Source of the DNA: CAG-273 sp964618105
GTDB taxonomy: Bacteria; Bacillota; Clostridia; TANB77; CAG-508
DNA length: 13,675 nt
Assembly: GCA_964618105.1 (NCBI GenBank)
Contig: CAZUAJ010000023.1
Location: 1 to 13,675 of the forward strand
Reading direction: 5' to 3'
The notes under the pieces were generated by a model that made no database searches, was not told where the DNA came from, and saw only the letters and a program-made list of their open reading frames with translations. A program made the position numbers and the translations under genes. This document shows positions 6,149-13,675 of this stretch, piece after piece. The stretch's first letter is position 1. Every line of letters begins with the position of its first letter.

Positions 6149-7021
6149 TTAATATATTATTTCTCTTTTTAATAATTTATTTTTAACAGTTCCTATTCCT
6201 ATTACACTATTATTAACCTTTACTTGATATAGTCCATTTGGTGTGTTTTTTGTAAGTTGTACTCCATTTAAAAATAAATTCAGTTTACTTTCTTCTAAAT
6301 TTAATATATCATATTTTTCAAAGAACTTTTGCAATGTAATTATGTGTTCATTTAAAAATTCCTGATTTTTTTTGTTTTCTTCCAAGTCTTCTATTGTAAT
6401 TGACTGGTTTAAGTCAAATTCTCCTACCCTAATTCTTTCAAGCTCTTTCATATAGCCTATTGTTTCAAGTTTTTTAGCAATTGTATCACACAAAGTTCTA
6501 ATATACGTACCTTTTGAGCAATGAACTTTAAATTTTATTGTTTTGTTTTCTTTGTTTATATTTAGTAATTCAATATTATAAATTTCAATTTCTCTTTTAG
6601 GTATTTCAACGTTTTCACCTTTTCTAGCATATTCATATAGTTTTTTTCCGTTTACTTTTATTGCAGAATAAATCGGTGGAGTTTGTATTTGCTTTCCTTG
6701 CATTATTTTTATAACACTATTTACATTTTGTTCATTTAGTATTAATTCATTTACATTTTGTTCTTCTAGAATAATTCCTTCACTATCTAATGTATCAGTT
6801 CGTTTTCCTAATTGTATTGTGGCTATATAAATTTTATCGTGGTCTATTAAATATTTTGAAAGTTTTGTTCCTTTTCCTAAAAGCAAAGGAAGCACCCCTG
6901 TTGCCATTGGATCTAAAGTTCCTGTATGCCCCACTTTTTCACAACATATTTTTTTCACTTTAGCTACCACATCATGTGAAGTATATTCTTTAGTTTTATT
7001 AATTATTAAAATTCCATCCAT
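6149..7021 (-). CDS. truB: TruB, tRNA pseudouridine-55 synthase
   Basis: TruB converts U55 of the tRNA T-loop to pseudouridine. The 290-aa protein starts MDGILIINKTKEYTSHDVV and carries the catalytic block GHTGTLDPMATGVLPLLLGKGTKL, with the nucleophile Asp37. KTYxxxI-type segments follow (IYIATIQLGKRTDTLDSEG), then RTLCDTIAKKL, with a short PUA-like C-terminal region. Its ATG shares one base with the nrnA stop (TAATG), and its own ribosome binding site is weak, so translational coupling to nrnA is likely. It is the last gene of the rimP-nusA-infB operon in this window; ribF and rpsO, common next genes in Bacillus, do not follow. It is convergent with the membrane-protein gene. Confidence 0.96.
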   Translation of the reverse strand: MDGILIINKTKEYTSHDVVAKVKKICCEKVGHTGTLDPMATGVLPLLLGKGTKLSKYLIDHDKIYIATIQLGKRTDTLDSEGIILEEQNVNELILNEQNVNSVIKIMQGKQIQTPPIYSAIKVNGKKLYEYARKGENVEIPKREIEIYNIELLNINKENKTIKFKVHCSKGTYIRTLCDTIAKKLETIGYMKELERIRVGEFDLNQSITIEDLEENKKNQEFLNEHIITLQKFFEKYDILNLEESKLNLFLNGVQLTKNTPNGLYQVKVNNSVIGIGTVKNKLLKREIIY

Positions 7022-7968
7022 TATAATAATCTCATTACTTCTCTTAATATTTTATCTTTTACTTGAGCCATATTTCCTTGAATTGTACAACCTGCTGCTC
7101 TTGGATGTCCACCACCGCCAAATACAACACAAGCATCTGATACATTTACATAGTCATTTGAACGAAGTGATATTTTATAGCCTTTTTCTGTTTGACGTAT
7201 AAATATTGAAACTTCAACACCTTCTATATCTCTGCCTGTTTCAACAATTCCTTCATGATCTCCACTTTCTGAATGAACATTTTCTTCATCTTCTTTTGTT
7301 ATATATGTATATGCAATTTTTCCATCTGCCAAAAATTCTATTCTGTTATTAGCAAGTCTATGTAATTCAAAATTTGCTTTTGTTTTAGTTTGTAATACTT
7401 GGCGATATACTTTTGGTACATTTACTCCTTTATTTAAAAGCCATGCAACAAATTCAAAAGTTTCTGCTGTAACCCCTTTATATTTAAAACCACCTGTATC
7501 TGTAATAATTCCTGCTAATATACATGTTCCAATTTCTTTGGTAATTTCTATACCAAAATATTCTAATATTACTAATAATGTTTGCGCAGATGCTGGTGCA
7601 TCTGGGTTTACATAATTGTAATCTCCAAACATTGTATTTGTTCCATGATGATCTATACATACTTTTGTTTTTGCATTTTCAAAATACTTTGCAAATCCAT
7701 TTAACATTTTTATAGAAGCACAATCAAGTGAAATTGCTAAATCATAATGTTCTATATTTGTTTCAGTTTTTATTTCTTCTATTCCTGGTAAGCAATTAAA
7801 CACCCTTGGATGTTCTGGAATTATTAAGTCTGGTTTTTTGCCATAAGCCTTTAATGCATGATACATTGCTAAACTACTTCCTATTGCGTCCCCATCTGGA
7901 TTTTCATGTGTTAGTATTACTATTTTTTCTGCCTTATTTATTTGTTCTAAAATATTATCTAAAGTCAT
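7021..7968 (-). CDS. nrnA: NrnA, DHH-family oligoribonuclease / pAp phosphatase
   Basis: NrnA-type proteins degrade short RNA oligonucleotides to mononucleotides and dephosphorylate 3'-phosphoadenosine 5'-phosphate, in place of the Orn enzyme of other bacteria. The 315-aa product has the N-terminal DHH domain with HENPDGDAIGSS (21-32), Asp82 in SLDC, the DHH triad in CIDHHGTN (104-111) and TDTGG (156-160), all manganese-site motifs. The C-terminal DHHA1 domain carries GGGGHPRAAGC. AGGGG upstream of the ATG overlaps the rbfA stop region; the gap to rbfA is 10 bp and the stop overlaps the truB start, a common arrangement in Firmicutes. Substrate preference between oligoRNA, cyclic-dinucleotide products and pAp cannot be read from the sequence. 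Confidence 0.93.
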   Translation of the reverse strand: MTLDNILEQINKAEKIVILTHENPDGDAIGSSLAMYHALKAYGKKPDLIIPEHPRVFNCLPGIEEIKTETNIEHYDLAISLDCASIKMLNGFAKYFENAKTKVCIDHHGTNTMFGDYNYVNPDAPASAQTLLVILEYFGIEITKEIGTCILAGIITDTGGFKYKGVTAETFEFVAWLLNKGVNVPKVYRQVLQTKTKANFELHRLANNRIEFLADGKIAYTYITKEDEENVHSESGDHEGIVETGRDIEGVEVSIFIRQTEKGYKISLRSNDYVNVSDACVVFGGGGHPRAAGCTIQGNMAQVKDKILREVMRLL

Positions 7969-7978
7969 TTTTTTACCC

Positions 7979-8329
7979 CTATTCTTTTTTTAATTGTTCT
8001 AATATACTATCAATTTTAGCACCATATTCTAATGAATCGTCTATTTCAAATACAAGCTCTGGTGTAATTCTTAAATTTATATTTTTTGCAACTTGACTAC
8101 GAATAAATCCTGAAGATTCTTTTAGTCCTTCCATTGTTTTACCAATACTTTTAGAGTTTAAAATGCTTACATAAATTTTAGCATATTTAAAATCAGGTGT
8201 TATTTTAGCTTTTGTTACACTAATTAGCCCTGTAACTTTTGAATTTTTTAATTCAAAAGTTAATACACTGCTAATTTCTTTTTTTAATTCTTCATTAACT
8301 CTGTTAAGTCTTGCCTCATTTTTTGGCAT
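7979..8329 (-). CDS. rbfA: RbfA, 30S ribosome-binding factor
   Basis: RbfA is a small KH-fold protein that binds the 30S subunit near the 5' helix of 16S rRNA and is needed for late maturation, notably in the cold. The 116-aa product has the family pattern RVNEELKKEISSVL, VTKAKITPDFKYAKIYVSIL, and LRITPELVFEIDDSLEYGAKIDSIL. Length is normal. The ATG at 8329 has AAAGGAGAG about 7 nt upstream; an earlier ATG overlapping that space is followed at once by a stop codon. It sits between infB and nrnA, its usual place. The coding sequence contains a perfect 13-bp inverted repeat (8233-8262). Confidence 0.95.
   Translation of the reverse strand: MPKNEARLNRVNEELKKEISSVLTFELKNSKVTGLISVTKAKITPDFKYAKIYVSILNSKSIGKTMEGLKESSGFIRSQVAKNINLRITPELVFEIDDSLEYGAKIDSILEQLKKE
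8233..8262. repeat. 13-bp inverted repeat inside rbfA
   Basis: Positions 8233-8245 and 8250-8262 are perfect inverted repeats around a 4-nt loop, within codons about 23-33 of rbfA. The core CTTTTGAA/TTCAAAAG is shared with the terminator-like hairpin at 6113-6143. In an AT-rich gene this could be chance. Confidence 0.55.
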
Positions 8330-8365
8330 TACATTCTCTCCTTTTATTAATTAAATACTTTATAA

Positions 8366-11318
8366 TTAACGTTTTACTTCTTCCATAATGTAAAATTCTA
8401 ATGTGTCATCTTCTTTAACATCATTGTAATTTTCTATTTGAAGTCCACATTCAAAGCCTTTTGTTACTTCTTTTGCATCATCTTTAAAACGTTTCAATGA
8501 TATTAATTTTCCATCATGTATTACAACATTTTCACGTATTACCCTAACTCCAGCATTTCTTTCAATTTTTCCATCTAGTACAAATGCACCTGCAATTGTT
8601 CCAACACCAGAAACCTTGAATGTTTGTCTTACTACTGCATTTCCTATTACCTTTTCAACATAAACAGGATCTAACATTCCTTTCATAGCAGCTTCAACAT
8701 CTTCAATTGCTTGGTAAATAACTGAGTATTGTTTTATTTCTACTCCTTCTTTTTCTGCCATGTCTTTTGCTGTATTAACTGGTCTTACATTAAATGCTAT
8801 AATTATACATTTACCTGCTTTTGCAAGTTGTACATCAGATTCTGTTACAGCACCTGTTACAGCATGTATTACTTTTACTTTAACTTCATCACTTGATAAT
8901 TTTTCTAATGATTGTTTTAATGCTTGCGCTGTACCTTGTACATCTGCTTTAACAATAATATTTAATTGTTTTAGACTTTCGCTTTCCATTTTTTCAAATA
9001 AATTGCTTAATGTTACCTTACTATTTTCGTTTATTGCTTGTTCTCTTTCTTGACGTTTTCTTCTTTCAATTAAGTGTTTAGCCATTTTTTCGTCTTTTAC
9101 TTCGTAGAAAGTGTCACCTGCTTCTGGAACTTCTGTTAATCCCATTATTTCAACTGGTGTTGAAGGTCCGGCTTTTTTTACTCTTTGACCTTTGTCATTT
9201 TTCATTACACGAATTCTACCTATTGATTTACCAACAACAATTGTATCTCCTTCATCTAATGTTCCCCTTTGTATAAGCATTGATGCTATAGGACCTTTTG
9301 CTTTGTCAAGTCTTGCTTCTATAACTGTTCCTTTTGCCTGTTTATTAGGGTTTGCCTTTAGCTCTTTCATATCTGCTACTAATAGTACCATTTCTAGTAA
9401 ATTGTCTATATTTATTCTCTTCTTAGCAGATATTGGAACATAAATTGTGTCACCACCCCATTCTTCAGGAACTAATTCATATTCCATTAATTCTTGTTTT
9501 ATTTTTTCTATATTTGCATCTGATAAATCAATTTTATTAACTGCTACAATAATTGGTATACCTGCTGCTTTTGCATGGTTTATGGCTTCAACTGTTTGTG
9601 GCATAACTCCATCATCTGCTGCAACTATAAGAATAGCAATATCTGTAATTTGTGCACCTCTAGCACGCATCGCTGTAAATGCTTCGTGACCGTGGAGTAT
9701 CTAAAAATGTTATTTCTCTACCATTTATATTTACTTTATATGCACCAATGTGTTGTGTAATTCCACCTGCTTCACCTTCAATAACATTTGTACTACGAAT
9801 AGCATCTAGTAATGATGTTTTACCATGGTCAACGTGCCCCATTACAACAACTACAGGTGGTCTTGCTTCTAGTTCATCAGCTGAGTCTTCTGTTTCATCA
9901 AATAAAATGTCTTCTTCTTTTACTTCTTCTTTTTTATTAGCTGTAATTCCAAATTCTTGTGCTACCAAAAATGCTGTATCAAAGTCAATAGTGTTGTTTA
10001 TTGTTGCCATAATTCCATAGTTAAATAGTTTTTTAATAACCTCTCCACTTGTCTTTTTCATTTCAGCTGCTAAGTCTTTTACTGTAATTATTTCTGGAAT
10101 TTTAATTTCAGTTAACTCAAATATTTTTTGTTTTGTTCTTTCTTCATTTTTTTGTAGCTTACGTTTGTTTTTCTTTCCTCTTGCTGTTGTTAAATCATAA
10201 TAGTCTAACATTCCACCTTCTTGTTCATTAAACATGTATGATAATTTGTCTACTTGTTTTAAATCTTTTAATTTCCCTTCATTAAAGTCTTCACTAAAAC
10301 GATCACTTTTCTTTGCTTTAGTTCCTTTTTTAGCCTTATTATCTTCATAGCGATTTGCTTTTTCTTTGTCAATTGCTCTTGTACTAATATCTCTTTTATC
10401 TTCTTTTTCTACTATTTCTGTTGCCATTATGTCTTTAATGTTTTTGTCAATTCCATAGTTATCCAATGGTCTACCATTATTTCTATTAAAAGGTCGTTGT
10501 CCATTTCTATTTTGATTATTAAATCTATTTTCTCCATTTTGGCGGTTATTATTAAAGCGATTAGCACCTTGACGATTTTCAAATTTATTATCTCTTTGAT
10601 TTTGGCGATTTTCATAATTTCCGTTGTTTTGACGGTTACCATATCGGTTTTGATATGAATTATTTGAACGATTGTTTTGATACTGATTATTGTTTTTTGT
10701 ACGATTAGAATAATTTGTTTTGTTTTCCGCATTTGGAGTAACAGTAGTTTTGTTTTCTACTGGTTTTGGTTCTTTTTTAATTTCTTTTTCTATATTTTTC
10801 TCTACTTTTGGTTTTATTTCTTCTTTTTTCTCTTCAATTTTTAGCTCTTCCGCTTTCTTTTCTTCAACTACTTCTGGAGCTTTTTCTTCTTTCTTATTTG
10901 TTTTTATTCCAAATAATTCACTTACTGTCATTGGTTTTACTTGTTGTTTTCTATACACAATATTAAAGTCTTTATTGTTTTTTCTTTCAACAAATCCAAC
11001 ATCTTTTCTTTCTGATTTTTCTGATTTTTTTTCTTGTTTTTCTTCATCAGCTAATATAACTTCACGTCTAATAATAACTGGTGTATCTTCTTTCTTAGTA
11101 TTTTTTTCTTTTTTTTCTTTATTTTTTTCTTGCTCCATATTTTTCTGTGATTTTACTCCCTTATTTTCAAAAATATTTTTAATTTTTTTTACTTGCTCTT
11201 CTTCTAAAGAGCTTAAATGACTTGTTACCTCAACACCTACTTCTTTTGCTTTTTTTATTAGTTCCTTACTTTCTAATCCTAATTCTTTAGCAAGTTCATG
11301 TACTTTAAGTTTACCCAA
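8366..11318 (-). CDS. infB: Translation initiation factor IF2, interrupted by a one-base frameshift
   Basis: IF2 is the GTPase that brings initiator tRNA to the 30S subunit and promotes 50S joining. The frame opened at the TTG at 11318 holds an IF2N domain (1-50), a Lys/Glu-rich linker, an Asn/Arg/Gln/Gly-rich stretch (200-285), a second IF2N domain (about 396-460), G1 GHVDHGKT (494-501) and G2 GGITQH (518-523). After DTP (residue 542) it shifts and stops at 9660. The other frame supplies GHEAFTAMRARG, G4 NKID and G5 SAK, and continues to 8366 through the later IF2 domains. One extra base at 9692 or 9693 explains it; removing it restores DTPGHE and a 983-aa protein. The TTG start has GGGGTGA 5 nt upstream and overlaps ylxQ by 8 nt. 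IF2 is essential, so a sequence error is the likeliest cause. Confidence 0.93.
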
Positions 11319-11634
11319 TCATTTCACCCCCATTAATTATTTTACATATCGCCTGTGCAAATCCTTTATCTTTAATTCCTATAACAGCTTTATTTATTTT
11401 CCCTGTTGAACAACTAATTTCATTAATTGTTAGCCCTTCATATATATTAATATTAAATTCTTTGCATTTTTCATTAAATGTGTTTTTAGTTCTATCTGAT
11501 GCATCTAATGCCAATATTAACAATTTTATATTTTTTCTTTCTATTTCTTGCATACATGCATCTGCACCAGCTACTATTTTACCTGCTTTGGTTGCTAGTC
11601 CTATTAAACCATATATTTTCTGATTATTAGCCAA
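11311..11634 (-). CDS. ylxQ: YlxQ, L7Ae-family RNA-binding protein
   Basis: A small protein of the L7Ae/L30e/Gadd45 family; relatives bind kink-turn RNA. The 107-aa product has the fold's pattern: IYGLIGLATKAGKIVAGADACMQEI at the start, KLLILALDASDRTKN in the middle, and a C-terminal AVIGIKDKGFAQAIC strand-helix. The start is a TTG at 11634, with AAGGAG ending 7 nt upstream inside the last codons of rnpM, which stops 2 bp earlier. The 3' end overlaps the infB start by 8 nt. Position between ylxR and infB is typical of Firmicutes. Its precise RNA target in this organism is unknown; regulation or assembly of the translation apparatus is an inference from context. Confidence 0.93.
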   Translation of the reverse strand: MANNQKIYGLIGLATKAGKIVAGADACMQEIERKNIKLLILALDASDRTKNTFNEKCKEFNINIYEGLTINEISCSTGKINKAVIGIKDKGFAQAICKIINGGEMIG

Positions 11635-11636
11635 AT

Positions 11637-11909
11637 TTATACTCCTTGATTTATAGTATTTTTTAAATCTTCGTAAACACTTTTTTCTATTTTAGTTTCA
11701 AATGTTCTTTCTAATTTCTTAGAGCACATTGCCAGTTCTAAACATTCTAATTTATCACATATATATGCACCTCTACCTGGTAATTTACCCGTTTTATCAA
11801 GTTTTATTTCCCCTGCTTGGTTTTTTACTATACGCATAAGCTCTTTTTTATTTTTTTGAATTCCACATCCTATACAAGTACGTGTAGGTATTTTTTTCAA
11901 AATGTTCAC
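11637..11909 (-). CDS. rnpM: RnpM (YlxR), RNase P modulator
   Basis: YlxR/RnpM is a small RNA-binding protein encoded beside nusA in many bacteria; recent work in Bacillus describes binding to RNase P RNA and modulation of its activity. The 90-aa product has the family signatures RTCIGCGIQKNKKELMRIV (residues 10-28) and GRGAYIC (45-51). The start is most likely the GTG at 11909, with AAAGGA only about 3 nt upstream. A TTG three codons downstream has a longer spacing of about 12 nt and would give MKKIPTRTC, so the first few residues are uncertain. It starts 5 bp after the nusA stop, and ylxQ follows after 2 bp. Confidence 0.93.
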   Translation of the reverse strand: MNILKKIPTRTCIGCGIQKNKKELMRIVKNQAGEIKLDKTGKLPGRGAYICDKLECLELAMCSKKLERTFETKIEKSVYEDLKNTINQGV

Positions 11910-11914
11910 TTCCT

Positions 11915-13030
11915 TTATTTTTCTGTTTCTTCAACATTTTCTTCTTGTGCTTTTTTTATCATTTCTCTAAATTGATTTTCACTTTTTATATCTATTTTCC
12001 ATCCTGTTAGTCTTGCAGCAAGTCTAGCATTTTGACCTGCTTTTCCAATTGCTAATGATAATTGGTCATCTGGTACAATTACTTGAGCAAATTTTTCATC
12101 TTCGTGTACATCAACAGCCATAACTTGTGCTGGTAATAATGCAGCAGATATGTATATTGCTGGATCTGGATTCCATTCAATGACATCTATTTTTTCTCCA
12201 TGCAATTCATTTATAATGTTTTGAATACGTATTCCTTTTTGTCCCACACACGAACCAACAGGGTCAATGTTTTCATTTGGTGAATATACTGCAACCTTAC
12301 TTCTATTTCCCGCATCTCTTGACACACTTTTTATTTCAATAACACCTTCATAAATTTCTGGAATTTCAAGCTCAAATAATTTTCTAACAAAGTCACTGCA
12401 AGCTCTTGAAAGTGTAACCTGTGGAGAACCTTTTTGTCCTTTTTCTACATTTAAAATATATGCTCTAATTTTCTCATTTACACGGTAATGTTCAGTTGAG
12501 ACTTGCTCTTTCGCTGGCATAATAGCTTCAAGCTTTCCTAAGTCTAGAACTACAATGTTTTCATCTGCTTTTTGAATAATACCAGAAACTATTTCACCTT
12601 TTCTTTCATTAAATTCATCAAATACTAAATTTCTAGATTCTTCTCTAATTTTTTGCACTATAATTTGTTTTGCAGTTTGAGCTGCAATTCTACCAAAGTT
12701 TTTTGGCATAAGTTCTATTTCCGCTTTATCCCCTATTAGTAATTTACTGTCTATGTTTTTTGCATCTGCTAATAAAATTTGTGTATTAGAATTTTCTACT
12801 TCTTCTACAACATCTTTTACAGCATATATATGAATTTCACCTGTTTCTCCATTCATTGTTACTTTAACGTTTTCTTCTGAGTCAAAATTTCTTTTATATG
12901 CAGTTACTAAAGCTGTTTCTATTGATTCTAGTATTGCTTCTTTTTTTATTCCTTTTTCTTTTTCAAGTTCATTCAATGCCATAATTAATTCTGTACTATC
13001 AATTGCAAGTATATTTGCCTTCTTTTTCAT
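11915..13030 (-). CDS. nusA: NusA, transcription elongation/termination factor
   Basis: NusA binds RNA polymerase and the emerging RNA, affecting pausing, termination and antitermination. The 371-aa protein has the short form typical of Firmicutes, without the C-terminal acidic repeats seen in E. coli. Order: N-terminal polymerase-binding domain (1-130), S1 domain (about 144-210, GEIVSGIIQKADENIVVLDL), KH1 with the GQKGIR loop (263-268), and KH2 with GKAGQNARLAARLTGW (329-344), then a short acidic tail. The ATG at 13030 has GGGAGG 10 nt upstream. It lies 19 bp after the rimP stop and 5 bp before rnpM, within one operon. Confidence 0.96.
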   Translation of the reverse strand: MKKKANILAIDSTELIMALNELEKEKGIKKEAILESIETALVTAYKRNFDSEENVKVTMNGETGEIHIYAVKDVVEEVENSNTQILLADAKNIDSKLLIGDKAEIELMPKNFGRIAAQTAKQIIVQKIREESRNLVFDEFNERKGEIVSGIIQKADENIVVLDLGKLEAIMPAKEQVSTEHYRVNEKIRAYILNVEKGQKGSPQVTLSRACSDFVRKLFELEIPEIYEGVIEIKSVSRDAGNRSKVAVYSPNENIDPVGSCVGQKGIRIQNIINELHGEKIDVIEWNPDPAIYISAALLPAQVMAVDVHEDEKFAQVIVPDDQLSLAIGKAGQNARLAARLTGWKIDIKSENQFREMIKKAQEENVEETEK

Positions 13031-13049
13031 TTTTTTAATTCCTCCCTTA

Positions 13050-13532
13050 TTACCAATTAAATTTTATTTTTATATTTGAAATATTTTTTCTTTCTACTTG
13101 TATTTCGTCTTGTTCTGTTTTTAATATTATATTATTTTTGTCAAAACTTATTAAAATTCCTGATATATTTTTATTACATTTCTTCTTTTTTTGAATTATT
13201 TCTTCATCTTTTAATGTCATTGGACTATATAAATTAACTTCAACTTCTTTTCCAATGCTTTCTTTAAAATGTTTGTCTTTTCTAAGTCTTCTTTCAACAC
13301 CTGGTGAAGAAATCTCTAAATAATATTGCTCTTTTATGTAATTTGCTTCATCTAGTATAGGATTAATTGCATCATTTACTTTTTCACAATCTTCCAAACT
13401 AATACCTTTAGGAGTATCTATAAAAATTCGTAAATAATAATCTTTTGCTTCTTTTTCATAAACAACATCATAAAGCTCATATCCTAAATTCTCAACTGTA
13501 TTTACAAGCAATTTTTCTATTTTTTCTTCCAT
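13050..13532 (-). CDS. rimP: RimP, 30S ribosome maturation factor
   Basis: RimP (formerly YlxS/YhbC) binds the 30S subunit and assists its assembly around S12. The 160-aa product shows ENLGYELYDVVYEKEAKDYYLRIFIDTPKGISLEDCEKV, ILDEANYIKEQYYLEISSPGVERRL and a C-terminal SH3-like strand region, all typical. The start at 13532 is the only choice upstream: the frame is closed by a stop at 13551-13553 and contains no other ATG, GTG or TTG. No ribosome binding site precedes it (CAAAACTGCC). The strong AAAGGAAAGGAG lies 45 nt away, in front of a short overlapping ORF, so translation may depend on coupling. It is the first gene of the operon, behind a promoter at the window edge. Confidence 0.94.
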   Translation of the reverse strand: MEEKIEKLLVNTVENLGYELYDVVYEKEAKDYYLRIFIDTPKGISLEDCEKVNDAINPILDEANYIKEQYYLEISSPGVERRLRKDKHFKESIGKEVEVNLYSPMTLKDEEIIQKKKKCNKNISGILISFDKNNIILKTEQDEIQVERKNISNIKIKFNW

Positions 13533-13561
13533 GGCAGTTTTGGACGTTTCTTAAATTGCAT
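13517..13561 (-). CDS. Possible 14-codon basic leader peptide overlapping the rimP start
   Basis: ATG at 13561 opens MQFKKRPKLPWKKK and ends at TAG 13517-13519, 16 nt inside rimP in another frame. Half of the residues are Lys or Arg. An AAAGGAAAGGAG sequence lies 16 nt upstream and an AGGG 11 nt upstream, both longer than ideal spacing. rimP lacks its own ribosome binding site, which makes translation of this ORF and re-initiation at rimP an attractive reading. It is short enough to occur by chance, and I recognise no known leader peptide. Confidence 0.4.
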   Translation of the reverse strand: MQFKKRPKLPWKKK

Positions 13562-13593
13562 TTTATTTGACGCCCTGCTCCTTTCCTTTACGA

Positions 13594-13624
13594 TAGAAGA
13601 GTGGGATTTGTTCCCACTCTTCTA
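13594..13624 (-). other. 13-bp hairpin in the rimP operon leader
   Basis: TAGAAGAGTGGGA and TCCCACTCTTCTA are perfect inverted repeats around a 5-nt loop. The hairpin begins about 15 nt after the predicted transcription start and is followed by UCGUAAAGGAAAGG, not by a U run, so it is not an intrinsic terminator as it stands. It may stabilise the mRNA 5' end, expose or space the ribosome binding site 5 nt downstream, or bind a regulator. Confidence 0.7.
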
Positions 13625-13645
13625 GTAATTTATTATGCAATTATT

Positions 13646-13674
13646 ATTATACCCTGTTTTGCTATCAATTGCAA
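13646..13674 (-). promoter_or_regulatory. Sigma-A promoter of the rimP-nusA-infB operon
   Basis: Minus strand: -35 TTGCAA (13674-13669), 17-bp spacer, -10 TATAAT (13651-13646, perfect). The expected start at about 13639-13640 gives a leader of about 107 nt before rimP. There is no earlier gene inside the window, so readthrough from upstream cannot be excluded. Confidence 0.82.
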
Positions 13675-13675
13675 G

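Noticed and set aside
8366..9670. The C-terminal IF2 part as a separate short IF2 form with its own start
   Set aside because: The first ATG lies after the G3 motif, so the product would lack G1 to G3, and no ribosome binding site precedes it.
9660..9700. Programmed ribosomal frameshift in infB
   Set aside because: No slippery sequence, no stop codon at the shift point and no downstream stimulatory structure; the shift breaks an invariant GTPase motif, so an erroneous extra base is simpler.
10427..11220. Two long open frames over the infB linker: a minus-strand one in a second frame (10427-10732) and a Ser/Phe-rich plus-strand one (10720-11220)
   Set aside because: Both are frame shadows of the low-complexity Asn/Arg and Lys/Glu linker of IF2, which lacks stop codons in other frames; neither has credible protein composition.
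1..13675. CRISPR arrays, tRNA/rRNA genes, prophage or complete insertion sequences
   Set aside because: No regularly spaced direct repeats, no cloverleaf or rRNA-like GC-rich segments, and no transposase or phage-type reading frames were seen.

Overview
The window is strongly AT-rich and almost entirely housekeeping chromosome. Gene content and order point to a low-GC member of the Bacillota, most likely class Clostridia. Supporting signs are a CIRCE-controlled hrcA-grpE-dnaK cluster, a Firmicutes-type NusA without C-terminal repeats, the rimP-nusA-ylxR-ylxQ-infB-rbfA-nrnA-truB order, WhiA, and a Firmicutes-type 6S RNA. I cannot name a genus. All genes but one run on the minus strand, so transcription reads from high to low coordinates.

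Right block (about 13675 down to 6149): a translation/transcription operon. A good sigma-A-type promoter at the window edge is followed by a leader with a 13-bp hairpin and a possible 14-codon leader ORF that overlaps the rimP start. Then come rimP, nusA, rnpM (ylxR), ylxQ, infB, rbfA, nrnA and truB, tightly packed with short gaps or overlaps. They cover 30S maturation (RimP, RbfA), transcription elongation (NusA), RNase P modulation (RnpM), initiation (IF2), short RNA/pAp turnover (NrnA) and tRNA pseudouridylation (TruB). As given, infB is broken by one extra base inside the G3 motif of its GTPase domain. This is probably a sequence error, because IF2 is essential.

Middle (6148 to 4864): one plus-strand gene for an unrecognised 290-aa membrane-anchored protein, convergent with truB and separated from it by a 13-bp terminator-like hairpin. 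Divergent from it lies a 6S RNA gene (minus strand, about 4919-5098) with its own promoter and a perfect AT-rich hairpin just 5' of the mature RNA.

Left block (4863 to 1): prmC and whiA form a pair behind an extended -10 promoter. An 89-bp imperfect inverted-repeat element follows, then hemW. Next is the heat-shock operon hrcA-grpE-dnaK; only the first nine codons of dnaK are inside the window. The hrcA promoter is very clear (TTGACA, 17 bp, TAATAT) with a CIRCE operator at the start of the transcript, and its -35 box lies inside a terminator-like hairpin after hemW.

I found no CRISPR array, phage genes, intact insertion sequence, tRNA or rRNA. The points most worth following up are the infB frameshift, the rimP leader ORF, the inverted-repeat element between whiA and hemW, the 5' hairpin of the 6S RNA gene, and the orphan membrane protein.
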